From Hyphomicrobium sp. (GTDB taxonomy: Bacteria; Pseudomonadota; Alphaproteobacteria; Rhizobiales; Hyphomicrobiaceae): a stretch of DNA of 64,000 bases. The DNA lies in contig JAIEMV010000013.1 of assembly GCA_019751875.1 (NCBI GenBank), forward strand, positions 62,001 through 126,000, read 5' to 3'. Below the pieces are notes generated by a model. That model ran no database searches. It saw only the letters and a list, made by a program, of their open reading frames with translations, and was not told the origin of the DNA. This document shows, piece by piece, positions 8,055 to 17,780 of this stretch. Within the stretch, counting starts at the first letter, position 1; every line of letters begins with the position of its first letter. The position numbers were made by a program, and so were the translations under genes.

Positions 8055-11000
8055 ATGCGCCTCTTCAGCGCTTTCCTGTTTCTCGTGTTTGCCGTGATGG
8101 CCGGACCGTGGTCTGCGACGGCCGCATCGCGTTTTGCCCATCAGGGGGTCGCGGAGGATGCGGCGCGCTACGAGAAGTACGTGCGGGAGACCTGGAAGCC
8201 GGGTGGCAAGACGGCAGCCGATCTCCGGCTAGCGGCGGGCAAGCAGATGGAGAGTGATGCACGCGCGGCCTCGCGCATCTATGCGACGGCGGTCTCAGCT
8301 GACCCGAAAAGCTCGGAGAGTTGGTTGGGGCTCGCCCGGGCGCTGCTCGCGATCAAGCTGACGGACGAAAATTCGAGTGAGCGCTACGACCTGCCCGTCA
8401 ACGCCTCGGGCGCGGCCTATCGAGCTTACGAGCTTACGACGGAGAAGGTGCGTCAGGCCGAGGCGCTGGCGGTTCTTGGCGAAGCGATGCAGAGGCGCGC
8501 GTATTGGCGTCCCGCGATCGAATCATACCGCATCAGCCTAGAGTTGGCGGAAGCGCCGGCTGTGCGTGCGGCTTATGACAAACTGCGCGCCGAGCACGGC
8601 TTTCGGATGACGGATTACAAGACAGACACCGAATCGCTGCGTCCGCGCGTGTGCGCGGTTTTTTCCGAGAACTTGAGCCGCGGCGACATCGATTTCGCGA
8701 AGTTCGTGTCGGTGGACGGCAAGGACCCGGAGACCGTGACGGCGGAGGGATCGCAGCTGTGCATCGAGGGGCTGACGTATGGGCAGCGCTACGAAATCCA
8801 GATCCGTGACGGGCTGCCTTCCGAAACCAAAGAAGTGATCGAGAAGAAGATCGCGCTCGCGGTCTATGTGCCGGATCGCAAGGCGTCCGTGCGGTTCACG
8901 GGCAAGAGCTACGTGCTTCCGAGCCGCGGCCAGCAGGGCATTCCCGTCGTCAGCATCAATACTGACCGCGTGGACATCGAGGTTTATCGCGTCGGCGATC
9001 GCAGCCTTGCGACCTTGATCGGCAACGGCGAACTCGATCGCCAGCTCTACGGCTACGATGTCGAAACACTGCGTGATCGGACAGGTGAAAAAGTCTACGC
9101 GGGCGAGATGGATGTTTCGCAAAAGCTGAACGAGGAGGTCGTCACGGCTTTTCCAGTGAGCGAGACGATCGGACAATTAAAGCCTGGTGCTTATGCGATG
9201 ATCGCCAAGCCCGCAGATGGGTCGACGGAGAACTGGAACAGCCTTTCGACACAATGGTTCATCGTTTCTGATCTCGGTCTGACGGCATTTTCCGGTGACA
9301 GCGGCGTGCATGCTTTCGTACGCTCGCTGGCCGATACGACGGCGGTTTCCGGAGCGAACGTCAAGCTCGTTGCCCGCAACAACGAAGTTCTAGGCGAGGC
9401 GAAGTCGGATGCGAACGGTTATGTGCGCTTCGAGGCGGGGCTCGCACGCGGCGAAGGTGGTTTGCAGCCGGCGGTGCTCGTCGCTGAAACGGGTGAAGGC
9501 GAATACGCTTTTCTCGATCTGACGGCGAATGCGTTTGATCTGTCGGATCGTGGCGTAAAAGGTCGCGATGCGCCGGGACCGATTGATGCGTTTGCCTATA
9601 CGGAACGCGGCGTTTATCGGCCCGGCGAAGAGGTGAACGTCACGGCGCTCATTCGCGATGCCGCCGGACTTGCTTCGGCGCTGCCGGTGACGGTTATTCT
9701 CACCCGGCCCGATGGCGTGGAGCATGCGCGGTATCCGCTGGCTGACGAGGGTCTTGGCGGGCGCACGGTTCGCATTCCGCTGGGTGGTGGTGTGATGACG
9801 GGAACGTGGCGTGCGAAGGTCCATGCCGACCCCAAGGCTGATGCGTTGGCCCAGGTGTCGTTCCTCGTCGAGGATTATGTGCCCGAGCGGCTAGATTTGA
9901 CGCTTGCGCCGGAGCCGGGTCCGATTGCGGTCGATGCGGCGAAGGCGATCGCGATCAGCGGGCGATATCTCTATGGGCCACCCGCGGCTGATCTTGCCGT
10001 TGAAGGCGAAATCGTCGTGCGTGCGTCTCCGAAAGATCTGGAAGGCTATCCAGGCTACAAGTTTGGCATCGTGGACGAGCTGATCAACCCTGTCCGTCAG
10101 CCGCTGGAGCAGCTTCCCGCGACGGACGCTGACGGCAAGGCGACGCTTTCCGTCTCCCTGCCGGCGGTCGAGAAAACGGCGCGGCCTTTGGAAGCCAATA
10201 TCATCGTGAGATTGCGCGAAGTCTCCGGGCGTTCGATCGAGCGGGCGGTAGTGCTGCCGGTCGATCTCAAGCAGCGCCGTGTTGGCGTGAAGCCGCTGTT
10301 CAAAGAGAGCGGACCGGGCGAAGGCGAGCAAGCCCAGTTCGAGGTGATCACACTCGATAGCGCGGGCAGCCGCACGGCGGAAGCCGGCCTCGTGTGGGAA
10401 CTCGTCCGCCTCGAGACATCGTGGCAGTGGTACAGCCGCGACGGAGCGTGGACCTATGAGACCCAGACGATCCGGCGCAAGGTGGCAAGCGGTACGCTCG
10501 ATACTTTGACGGAAGCTCCCGCGAAGGTCGGCTCCGAAGTCGAATACGGTCGTTACGAGCTGGAGGTCCGTTCGGTGGATGCTGGCGGACCTTCAACGAA
10601 AATGACATTCAACTCGGGTTGGTATGCGGCGGCGGGAGCTGCAGAGAGCCCGGAGATGCTCGATGTAGCGCTCGACAAGGCAAGCTATCAGCCGGGAGAG
10701 ACGGCGAAGCTGCGCATTGCCTCGAAACAGGGCGGCAAAGCGCTGATCGCGATCCTCGGCAACGGTCTCGTGACGTCGAAGGAAGTGGATATCGCCAAGG
10801 GTGGCGGCGAAGTGGATCTGACGGTCGGGGACGACTGGGGTCCTGGTGCCTACGCTACGGCGTTGCTCTACCGTCCCATGGACGAAAAGGCAAAGCGCAT
10901 GCCGAGCCGGGCCATCGGTATTAAATGGATCGGTGTCGATCAATCGGCGCGGACGCTGAAGGTGTCGCTGCCGGGCGATGTGAAGGTCAAGTCTGGCGAC

Positions 11001-13376
11001 GGTCTCGTGATCCCTGTTAAAGTTGAAGGGCTGACCGCGGGCGAAGAGGCGCGCGTCACGGTGGCGGCGGTCGATGTCGGCATTCTCAATCTTACGAAGT
11101 TCCAGGCGCCGGCTCCGGAGACGCACTTCCACGCGCAGCGTAAGCTGTCGCTGGAAATCCGCGACTTCTATGGTCGCCTGATCGACGGCATGCGAGCCGA
11201 GCGAGGTCGCATGCGCTCCGGCGGCGACGGCATGGAGGAAGAGGGCATCAAGGGTTCGCCTCCGGTCGAAGAAACCGTGGCGCTGTTTTCAGGGATTGTG
11301 AACGTCGAGGCGGACGGTACGGCGAAAGTCGAGTTCGCGCTGCCGGACTTCAACGGCACGGTGCGCGTGATGGCCGTGGCATGGTCGAAGGACAAGATCG
11401 GTCACGGCACGTCGGATGTGGTCGTGCGCGATGCTGTCGCCCTGACTGTTTCGGCGCCGAGATTCCTGACACTCGGGGATGAGGCCGTCGTCGATCTCGC
11501 CGTGCATAATGTTGATGGTGCTGCGGGCAACTATCTGGTGGCCGTATCGCAGCTGCCGCTCGATGCGTCACAGGGCGGGCCGCAGAGCATCCTGTCGCGT
11601 CCGCTCGTACTTAAGAGCGGTGAGCGCAACAGCGAGCGGCTCGCGCTGAAGCCGAAAGAGGTTGGGTTGCAGACCTACGATGTCGCCGTGACGGGTCCCG
11701 ATGGCATTGATGTCCGCCGCCGGCTGTCCTTCGACGTCAAGCCGCCGGCGGGTGACATCAAGCGCACGACCGTGAGTGCTTTGGCAGCGAAGGGCGGCAA
11801 GATCACGCTCGGCAAGGATCTGTTGGCGGGGCTGATCAAGAGCCGGACGCGCGTGAACGTGAGCGTGGGGCCGGCCGCGACGATGGACGTGCCGGGGCTT
11901 CTGACCTCGCTCGATCGGTATCCGTACGGCTGTGCCGAGCAGACCGTGTCGCGGGCGCTCCCTCTGGTCTACGCAAATGTGGTGGCCGAACAGATTGGCA
12001 TCGCACCTGACAAGGAACTGAAGGAGCGCGTGCAGAAGGCGATCGATCGCGTGTTCGAAATGCAGGACAGCACGGGCGCATTCGGTGTCTGGGGCCCGAC
12101 CGATGTGGATCTCTGGCTGACTGCGTATGTGACGGACTTTCTGACGCGGGCGAAAGAGGCCGGGTACACCATTCGGCCGGTTCCCTTTGGATTGGCGCTC
12201 GACCGGTTGCAGAACTTCGTCGCCAATGCCCAGGACAATTCCAGTTCGGCGGAGTCGCGCGCCTACGCTCTGTATGTCCTAGCCCGCAACGGGCGGGCGC
12301 CGGTGGGTGAATTGCGCTACTTCGCGGACGAAAAGCTCGATCAGTTCCAGACAGTGCTGTCGAAGGCCCAGCTTGGCGCGGCTCTGTCCATGCTGGGCGA
12401 CAAGCCGCGGGCTGAGCGTGTGTTCAAGGCGGCGCTCGATGGCGTCAATGAGACAGCGCCGGTGGTGGTTGCTCGGAACGACTTCGGCTCGGGTCTCAGA
12501 GACGGCGCGGCGCTGGTGACGCTGGCGATGGAGACCGGGCTTTACAAGCAGGAGGCGCCGAAGCTCGTCAACGTCATCGCGAAAGCGTACCAGGCGCGCC
12601 AGTACACCTCGACGCAAGAGCAGGCCTGGATGCTGCTCGCCGCGCACGCACTCGGTGAAGATCTGAAGGGTACGAAGCTCTCGATCAACGGGGGCGCTGT
12701 GGACGGATCGATCGTGCGCGCACTGTCGGCCGAGGACGTCGAAAATGGCGTCGTTATCACCAATAATGGCGAGACAAGCGTCGATGCGGTGGTGACCGTC
12801 ATCGGTTCGTCGCTCGAGCCGGAACCTGCCGTGGCGAAGGGCTTTACGATTGTGCGCAGCTATTTCACGCTCGACGGTGCGCCGGTTGATCTGGCGAGTT
12901 CTAGCGGAGGTGTGGCGGAACTTGCGCAGAACGAGCGGCTTGTTGCGGTGGTGAAGATCGAGAGCGACGAGGCGCACGGCCGCGTGCTTCTTGTGGATCG
13001 TCTGCCGTCGGGGCTCGAGATCGATAACCCGCGTCTTGTGGAGGGGGGCGATGTTTCGAACCTGGAGTGGCTGAAAGACATGCTGAAGCCGCAGCACACG
13101 GAGTTCCGGGACGATCGGTTCGTTGCCGCATTCGATTTGTCGGCGAAGCCTGCAGCAAGCGGGGAGAGTGGTGAAGGCGCGGCCGAAGATGACGCGTCGC
13201 CCAATCCGGTGTCGACGGCCAAGGCCTCGGCGGCGGTGGCCTACATCGTTCGTGCCGTGACACCGGGGACATTTGTCCATCCTGCGGCGACGATCGAAGA
13301 CATGTACAGGCCGGAGCGGTACGCACGCACGGATGCGGGTCGTCTTGCGGTTACGCCGGGCGCGACCAAGAAGTGA
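8055..13376 (+). CDS. Bacterial alpha-2-macroglobulin family protein
   Basis: A very large (1773 aa) exported protein with an N-terminal Sec signal (MRLFSAFLFLVFAVMAGPWSATAA) and no lipobox, so probably periplasmic rather than lipid-anchored. It has the domain run of bacterial A2M: an N-terminal TPR-like helical region, MG domains including the VYRPGEEVNVTALIRD MG signature, a bait region with EEEGIKGSPPVEETVALFSG, and the thioester segment YPYGCAEQTVSR. Cys1293 and Gln1296 of the CxEQ motif are intact, so it should be able to trap proteases covalently. The gene overlaps pbpC by four bases (GTGA), the well-known bacterial A2M-PBP1C pairing. The protein is thought to protect the periplasm and repair of peptidoglycan when the envelope is breached. 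Confidence 0.93.
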   Translation: MRLFSAFLFLVFAVMAGPWSATAASRFAHQGVAEDAARYEKYVRETWKPGGKTAADLRLAAGKQMESDARAASRIYATAVSADPKSSESWLGLARALLAIKLTDENSSERYDLPVNASGAAYRAYELTTEKVRQAEALAVLGEAMQRRAYWRPAIESYRISLELAEAPAVRAAYDKLRAEHGFRMTDYKTDTESLRPRVCAVFSENLSRGDIDFAKFVSVDGKDPETVTAEGSQLCIEGLTYGQRYEIQIRDGLPSETKEVIEKKIALAVYVPDRKASVRFTGKSYVLPSRGQQGIPVVSINTDRVDIEVYRVGDRSLATLIGNGELDRQLYGYDVETLRDRTGEKVYAGEMDVSQKLNEEVVTAFPVSETIGQLKPGAYAMIAKPADGSTENWNSLSTQWFIVSDLGLTAFSGDSGVHAFVRSLADTTAVSGANVKLVARNNEVLGEAKSDANGYVRFEAGLARGEGGLQPAVLVAETGEGEYAFLDLTANAFDLSDRGVKGRDAPGPIDAFAYTERGVYRPGEEVNVTALIRDAAGLASALPVTVILTRPDGVEHARYPLADEGLGGRTVRIPLGGGVMTGTWRAKVHADPKADALAQVSFLVEDYVPERLDLTLAPEPGPIAVDAAKAIAISGRYLYGPPAADLAVEGEIVVRASPKDLEGYPGYKFGIVDELINPVRQPLEQLPATDADGKATLSVSLPAVEKTARPLEANIIVRLREVSGRSIERAVVLPVDLKQRRVGVKPLFKESGPGEGEQAQFEVITLDSAGSRTAEAGLVWELVRLETSWQWYSRDGAWTYETQTIRRKVASGTLDTLTEAPAKVGSEVEYGRYELEVRSVDAGGPSTKMTFNSGWYAAAGAAESPEMLDVALDKASYQPGETAKLRIASKQGGKALIAILGNGLVTSKEVDIAKGGGEVDLTVGDDWGPGAYATALLYRPMDEKAKRMPSRAIGIKWIGVDQSARTLKVSLPGDVKVKSGDGLVIPVKVEGLTAGEEARVTVAAVDVGILNLTKFQAPAPETHFHAQRKLSLEIRDFYGRLIDGMRAERGRMRSGGDGMEEEGIKGSPPVEETVALFSGIVNVEADGTAKVEFALPDFNGTVRVMAVAWSKDKIGHGTSDVVVRDAVALTVSAPRFLTLGDEAVVDLAVHNVDGAAGNYLVAVSQLPLDASQGGPQSILSRPLVLKSGERNSERLALKPKEVGLQTYDVAVTGPDGIDVRRRLSFDVKPPAGDIKRTTVSALAAKGGKITLGKDLLAGLIKSRTRVNVSVGPAATMDVPGLLTSLDRYPYGCAEQTVSRALPLVYANVVAEQIGIAPDKELKERVQKAIDRVFEMQDSTGAFGVWGPTDVDLWLTAYVTDFLTRAKEAGYTIRPVPFGLALDRLQNFVANAQDNSSSAESRAYALYVLARNGRAPVGELRYFADEKLDQFQTVLSKAQLGAALSMLGDKPRAERVFKAALDGVNETAPVVVARNDFGSGLRDGAALVTLAMETGLYKQEAPKLVNVIAKAYQARQYTSTQEQAWMLLAAHALGEDLKGTKLSINGGAVDGSIVRALSAEDVENGVVITNNGETSVDAVVTVIGSSLEPEPAVAKGFTIVRSYFTLDGAPVDLASSSGGVAELAQNERLVAVVKIESDEAHGRVLLVDRLPSGLEIDNPRLVEGGDVSNLEWLKDMLKPQHTEFRDDRFVAAFDLSAKPAASGESGEGAAEDDASPNPVSTAKASAAVAYIVRAVTPGTFVHPAATIEDMYRPERYARTDAGRLAVTPGATKK

Positions 13377-15481
13377 GCAAGATGCGATTGGTAAAGTGGT
13401 TTCTGATTGCGGTTCTGGTTCTCTCGACGGCAGCGTTCGCTGCCGTCGAGGCTGCGAAGGTGCATTTGGGGCCACCACCGCTGGCGAATGCCGACGGACT
13501 GTCGACTACGGTGATCGATCGTAACGGCAAGCTGTTGCGGGCGTTTACGACACCGGATGGGCGTTGGCGCATGCCGGTGGAGCCCGACGACATCGACCCA
13601 CGCTACTTCGATATTCTGAAAGCCTTCGAAGATCGCCGCTTTGAGGAGCATGGCGGCGTCGATCCTGTCGGTATGGTGCGTGCCGTCTACCAGGCGGTGC
13701 GTCATGGCCGGCTCGTCTCAGGCGGATCGACGCTCACCATGCAAGTGGCGCGGCTCCTCGAAGGACGGCATGGCAAGGATGCCAAGGGCAAGTTGCGCCA
13801 GATGGTGCGTGCGCTGCAGCTGGAAGATGACCTCTCCAAGACAGAGATTCTCCGCCTATATCTCCGATTGGCGCCATTTGGCGGAAATATCGAGGGAGTG
13901 AGAGCTGCGTCGCTGGCGTACTTCGGCAAGGAACCGAAGCGGCTTTCAATTGGTGAGGCAGCGCTGCTTGTTGCCTTGCCGCAGTCACCGGAAGCGCGGC
14001 GGCCGGACCGGAACTGGCAGGCTGCGCTCAGGGCACGCAATCGCGTACTCGACAGGGCGGAAGAGGTGGGCGCGATCTCCGCAGCTGAGCGGGACCGGGC
14101 GAAAGGTGAAGCGGTGCCTAAAGGGCGGCGGGCGTTTCCGAAATTCGCACCGCATTTGTCGGAGAGCGAAGTCGCGGCGAAGCGCGATGTCGCCGTGCAT
14201 CAGTTGACGCTCGACCGCGAGTTGCAATCAGCCCTGGAGACATTGGCTGCCGAGCAGACGAAGCTGCTGGGGGAAAAGCTGTCGTCGGCCATCCTGGCGG
14301 TCGACAATGCAACGGGCGAGGTGCTGGCTTACGTCGGATCTGCCGGATATCTGGATGCCGACCGCGCGGGCGCCATCGACATGGCGCAGGCGGTGCGGTC
14401 ACCGGGTTCGACGTTGAAGCCGCTAATCTACGGGCTCGCGTTCGAGGCAGGGCTTGCGCATCCCGAGACGCTCATCGAAGACAAGCCGACGCGGTTTGGC
14501 GCCTATCGGCCGGAAAATTTCGATGAGGAATTTCACGGCACGGTGACCGTCCGCGAGGCGCTGGGTCTGTCGCTCAACGTGCCGGCTGTGAAGATGCTTG
14601 CGGCGGTTGGACCGGGCAAACTGACGGCGCGTCTGGATCGTGCCGGCGTGAAAACGGAATTGCCGCCCGAGACGGTGCCGTCGCTGGCTGTCGCGCTCGG
14701 TGGCATCGGGATGCGGTTGCAGGATCTGACGCAATTGTACTTGACTATGGCGCGGGGCGGAGAGCCTGTGCCGCTGACCTGGCGAAGGGACGGTGAGAGC
14801 CTGAAGTTGCGGCTGACGTCGGGACGCGAGGCTGCGAAGAGGCGGCTGCTGTCTTCGGTCGCTGCGTGGTACGTGGGTGATATCCTGAAGGACGCGCCGG
14901 CGCCCTTGAATGCGCGCGGCGGCAGGCTCGCCTACAAGACCGGTACTTCATATGGCTATCGCGATGCGTGGGCGGTGGGATTTGACGGGCGGCATACCAT
15001 TGCTGTTTGGGTCGGACGGCCTGATGGCGCCTCGGTGCCGGGCTTGATGGGGCGCCTGGCTGCGGCTCCGATTCTGTTCGACGCGTTCCAGCGGATTGCT
15101 GAGAAACGCACGCCTCTGAAAGCACCGCCTGCCGGGGTCATCAAGAGGGCGGGGTCCGATTTGCCGCCACCGCTGAAGCGGTTTCGTGACGGGCCGGATG
15201 ATACGGCGCCCGCGGGTCCATTCCTCGACAAGCCGCCTCTGATCGCATTCCCGCCCGACCGTTCCGAGCTTGATCTTGCGGAACGGGAGGCCGACGAGCC
15301 CGTTGTGCTCAAGGCCGAAGGTGGCGCGCTGCCGCTGACATGGCTGGTTGATGGTGCGCCGATGGCGGTAAATGGGACCGATCGCGAAGTGGCGTGGACA
15401 CCTCCGGGCAAAGGTTTCGTCAAACTGCAAGTGATCGATGCCAATGGTCGCGCCGATCGCGTGACCGTGCGGCTGAGGTAG
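13373..15481 (+). CDS. pbpC: Penicillin-binding protein 1C (transglycosylase/transpeptidase)
   Basis: Bifunctional peptidoglycan synthase of 702 aa anchored by one N-terminal TM helix (WFLIAVLVLSTAAFAAV). The glycosyltransferase domain shows the catalytic Glu in FEDRRFEEHGGVD and GGSTLTMQVARLL. The transpeptidase domain has the nucleophile motif SPGSTLKP and the KTGTSYGYRDAW motif. The C-terminal 90 residues form the BiPBP_C beta domain typical of PBP1C. The start used is the GTG that overlaps the A2M stop codon; an ATG three codons later (13382) would give the same protein less three residues. The overlap implies translational coupling with the A2M gene. Confidence 0.94.
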   Translation: MSKMRLVKWFLIAVLVLSTAAFAAVEAAKVHLGPPPLANADGLSTTVIDRNGKLLRAFTTPDGRWRMPVEPDDIDPRYFDILKAFEDRRFEEHGGVDPVGMVRAVYQAVRHGRLVSGGSTLTMQVARLLEGRHGKDAKGKLRQMVRALQLEDDLSKTEILRLYLRLAPFGGNIEGVRAASLAYFGKEPKRLSIGEAALLVALPQSPEARRPDRNWQAALRARNRVLDRAEEVGAISAAERDRAKGEAVPKGRRAFPKFAPHLSESEVAAKRDVAVHQLTLDRELQSALETLAAEQTKLLGEKLSSAILAVDNATGEVLAYVGSAGYLDADRAGAIDMAQAVRSPGSTLKPLIYGLAFEAGLAHPETLIEDKPTRFGAYRPENFDEEFHGTVTVREALGLSLNVPAVKMLAAVGPGKLTARLDRAGVKTELPPETVPSLAVALGGIGMRLQDLTQLYLTMARGGEPVPLTWRRDGESLKLRLTSGREAAKRRLLSSVAAWYVGDILKDAPAPLNARGGRLAYKTGTSYGYRDAWAVGFDGRHTIAVWVGRPDGASVPGLMGRLAAAPILFDAFQRIAEKRTPLKAPPAGVIKRAGSDLPPPLKRFRDGPDDTAPAGPFLDKPPLIAFPPDRSELDLAEREADEPVVLKAEGGALPLTWLVDGAPMAVNGTDREVAWTPPGKGFVKLQVIDANGRADRVTVRLR

Positions 15482-15569
15482 TCACCCCTCCTCGCTGTGG
15501 CACGTTGCTTCGTTGCGGCCGAACTGGGCTGCTACGATCCGGCTGTTCTCACGTTCGAAGGAATAATGA

Positions 15570-16625
15570 ATGGGCTTTCGCGGGTCGATCGTGCTTGCAG
15601 TCGCCGCTTGTGTTGCCCTGGCTGCATGTTCAGGTGAGGAGACGGGTGCGCTTCCGCCGCTCGGGACGGTGCTCGACCAGATGACGGTTTCAGGAATTTC
15701 GTCTGGGGCCTACATGGCGGGGCAGTTCCAGATGGCCCATGCGAAGATTGTTACAGGTGCGGCCATCATCGCCGGCGGACCCTACGGCTGCGCGGAGAGC
15801 GCCTTCTCGGGAATGGTTTTCGGGCCCTTCGAGACAGTGCTGAACGCGAAGAAAGCGATCTCGGGCTGTATGCAGAATTCGATGGCGGCGTGGGGTGTGC
15901 CTAATCCCGAGCTGCTTGCCGATAAGGCGAGGGAGCGCGCGGCAGACGGCGCGATTGATCCAGTCGAGAATGTGATCAGCGATCGGGTGTATTTGTTTTC
16001 CGGGACAAACGATCGTACGGTTTATCCGGCCATCGTCGCGAGTGCGGCAGAGTTCTATCGCCGGCTCGGCGTTCCTGAAGCGAGCATTCGTTTCGTATCT
16101 GACCTTCCTGCAGGGCATGCATTCGTCACAGAGACGCAGGGCGCCACATGCTCAACATCTGAAAAACCGTACATCGTCGATTGTGACTACGACCAGGTGA
16201 AAGACCTCCTGACGCATCTCTTGGGTGCCGTGGCACCTCCTTCACAGAGCGTGTCAGGGCAGTACGTTGCATTCGATCAGGGCGCATACGGCGGCGATCG
16301 CTCGACCTCGGGTATGGCCGACACCGGCATCGTCTACATCCCTGAGCAATGCCGTGGCGGCGGGTGCCGAGTGCATGTGGCGTATCATGGTTGTGCGCAG
16401 AACCGCGAGACGATCGGCGACGCCTTCGTGGAACAGACGGGGTTTGCACGCTGGGCCGATACGAACAAGCTCGTCGTACTTTTTCCGCAAACAGTTGCGA
16501 CGGGTTCCAATCCGCACGGGTGCTGGGACTGGTGGGGCTATACGGGCCGCGACTTCCTGACCCGTGACGCGCCGCAGATCCGGGCTGTTGCGGCCATGCT
16601 GGAGCGACTATCCGAAAAGCCGTAG
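15570..16625 (+). CDS. Lipoprotein of the PHB depolymerase/esterase family
   Basis: The 351-aa product has a lipoprotein signal (lipobox LAAC, Cys about 20), so it is likely anchored in the cell envelope. The alpha/beta-hydrolase core shows the nucleophile elbow GISSG near the N-terminus, the Asp region FSGTNDRTVYP, and the C-terminal YHGCAQNRETIGDAF and HGCWDWWGYTGRDF blocks of extracellular poly(3-hydroxybutyrate) depolymerases. The substrate could be PHB or short polyester and xenobiotic esters, which the sequence does not settle. An AAGGA ribosome site precedes the ATG. It is separated from pbpC by 88 bases. Confidence 0.85.
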   Translation: MGFRGSIVLAVAACVALAACSGEETGALPPLGTVLDQMTVSGISSGAYMAGQFQMAHAKIVTGAAIIAGGPYGCAESAFSGMVFGPFETVLNAKKAISGCMQNSMAAWGVPNPELLADKARERAADGAIDPVENVISDRVYLFSGTNDRTVYPAIVASAAEFYRRLGVPEASIRFVSDLPAGHAFVTETQGATCSTSEKPYIVDCDYDQVKDLLTHLLGAVAPPSQSVSGQYVAFDQGAYGGDRSTSGMADTGIVYIPEQCRGGGCRVHVAYHGCAQNRETIGDAFVEQTGFARWADTNKLVVLFPQTVATGSNPHGCWDWWGYTGRDFLTRDAPQIRAVAAMLERLSEKP

Positions 16626-16650
16626 GGATGCCGGAAAGCTGTGGGTGCGC

Positions 16651-16672
16651 GACGGCTAGCACCGTCCTCTTT
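16651..16672 (+). terminator. Weak intrinsic terminator candidate
   Basis: GACGG, six-base loop, CCGTC, followed by CTCTTTT. The stem has only five base pairs, so strength is doubtful. Its position 25 bases after the esterase stop fits a terminator. Confidence 0.35.
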
Positions 16673-16783
16673 TGACCCGGGTCAATCGCTGGTCTAACCA
16701 GTCATGGAACAAGGGGCGTAGCAGCGGGGCCAGCTGGATTCTAACAGCGGCTAGAGACCCGCGGGCGTCGCCGATGGGGGGAT

Positions 16784-17752
16784 ATGCGGATGAAAGCAGT
16801 GCGCGCCGATGCCGGCGTTCTCAATCATTGGAGCGTGACTTGCCAGACGGGGTTTGTTCGCGCAGCGGATGCAGCCTTGAGTTCGGCGGCCGCGGTGGCC
16901 CTGGTCGTCATGGTGGCGACTGCGACGGCAGAGGACGGCTCAGTCCTCGCGAAGGATCCGGCCGATATCGGTGCGAAGGATGGCGGCGGGGCGGCTGACC
17001 CGGCGCGTGTCGCTCCTCGGTCAGAGTGGATGGTCGCCGCTTATGGCGGGTCTCCCTACACCTATCCCAGCGACGTCAAGTTCACGAAGCCGGATGGCAA
17101 TTTCACTGTCAAAGATGTGCAGTGGGAGGGCAGGCCGTTCATCAACCCGATCTACTACGGCGTGCGGGTGCTGCGATGGTTCGGGGATGGCCGCATGGGC
17201 TCGATGCTCGACTTCACGCATTCGAAAGCGATGTCGAACCGTGAGCAGCAAGCTGCTTTCGAAGGTACGATCAACGGTCAGCCGGCACCGGAGACGGCGC
17301 TGATCGGCGAGGTGTTCCGCAAACTCGAAGCGAGCCACGGACACAATATGCTGACGCTCAACGGGCTGCTGCGGTTGCCGTCATTCACAGTCCGGCTCTC
17401 GCCCTATGTGGGGCTCGGCGCCGGTGTGTCCTTGCCGCATTCGGAAGTGCATGTCGCGAACGATCCATCGCGCACATACGAGTATCAGATGGCGGGACCT
17501 GTCGGTCAGGCGATCATCGGGCTGGAATTCCGGCTGCCGCGCATGAGCTATTTTCTGGAATACAAGTTCACGCTTGCCGATTATCGGATGCCGCTCACCG
17601 GTCGCGATGGCGACATCCTCTTCACTGACGTGTGGCGTCAGCTCAGTGAGTGGTGGAACGGCATCGAGCCACGCGACGGGTGGGCAGAGACGCGCTTCAC
17701 GAGCCATGAGATCATCGGCGGTCTCGGCGTGAGACTCCCCGTCGGTCCGTAA
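16784..17752 (+). CDS. Outer-membrane beta-barrel protein, possibly lipid A oxidase-like
   Basis: The 322-aa protein has an unusually long N-region before a hydrophobic export segment (about residues 31-47, ending near TATAEDG). The mature part has alternating amphipathic strands typical of a small barrel (VRVLRWFG, GSMLDFTHSKAM, LSPYVGLGAGVSLPHSEV, FRLPRMSYFLEYKFTLADY) and ends in a strand with a hydrophobic C-terminus. The pattern of short barrel plus FLEYKF recalls Rhizobium lipid A oxidase LpxQ-type proteins, but I cannot verify that. The actual start may be the second ATG (16790). It is convergent with the TIGR02302 gene. Confidence 0.6.
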   Translation: MRMKAVRADAGVLNHWSVTCQTGFVRAADAALSSAAAVALVVMVATATAEDGSVLAKDPADIGAKDGGGAADPARVAPRSEWMVAAYGGSPYTYPSDVKFTKPDGNFTVKDVQWEGRPFINPIYYGVRVLRWFGDGRMGSMLDFTHSKAMSNREQQAAFEGTINGQPAPETALIGEVFRKLEASHGHNMLTLNGLLRLPSFTVRLSPYVGLGAGVSLPHSEVHVANDPSRTYEYQMAGPVGQAIIGLEFRLPRMSYFLEYKFTLADYRMPLTGRDGDILFTDVWRQLSEWWNGIEPRDGWAETRFTSHEIIGGLGVRLPVGP

Positions 17753-17780
17753 AAGCACCGCTGAATTCAGCGGAGTTGCG

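Noticed and set aside
12279-13478. 399-codon minus-strand frame opposite the A2M and pbpC genes
   Set aside because: Antisense to two genes with well-supported motifs; high Arg and His content is typical of shadow frames in GC-rich DNA.
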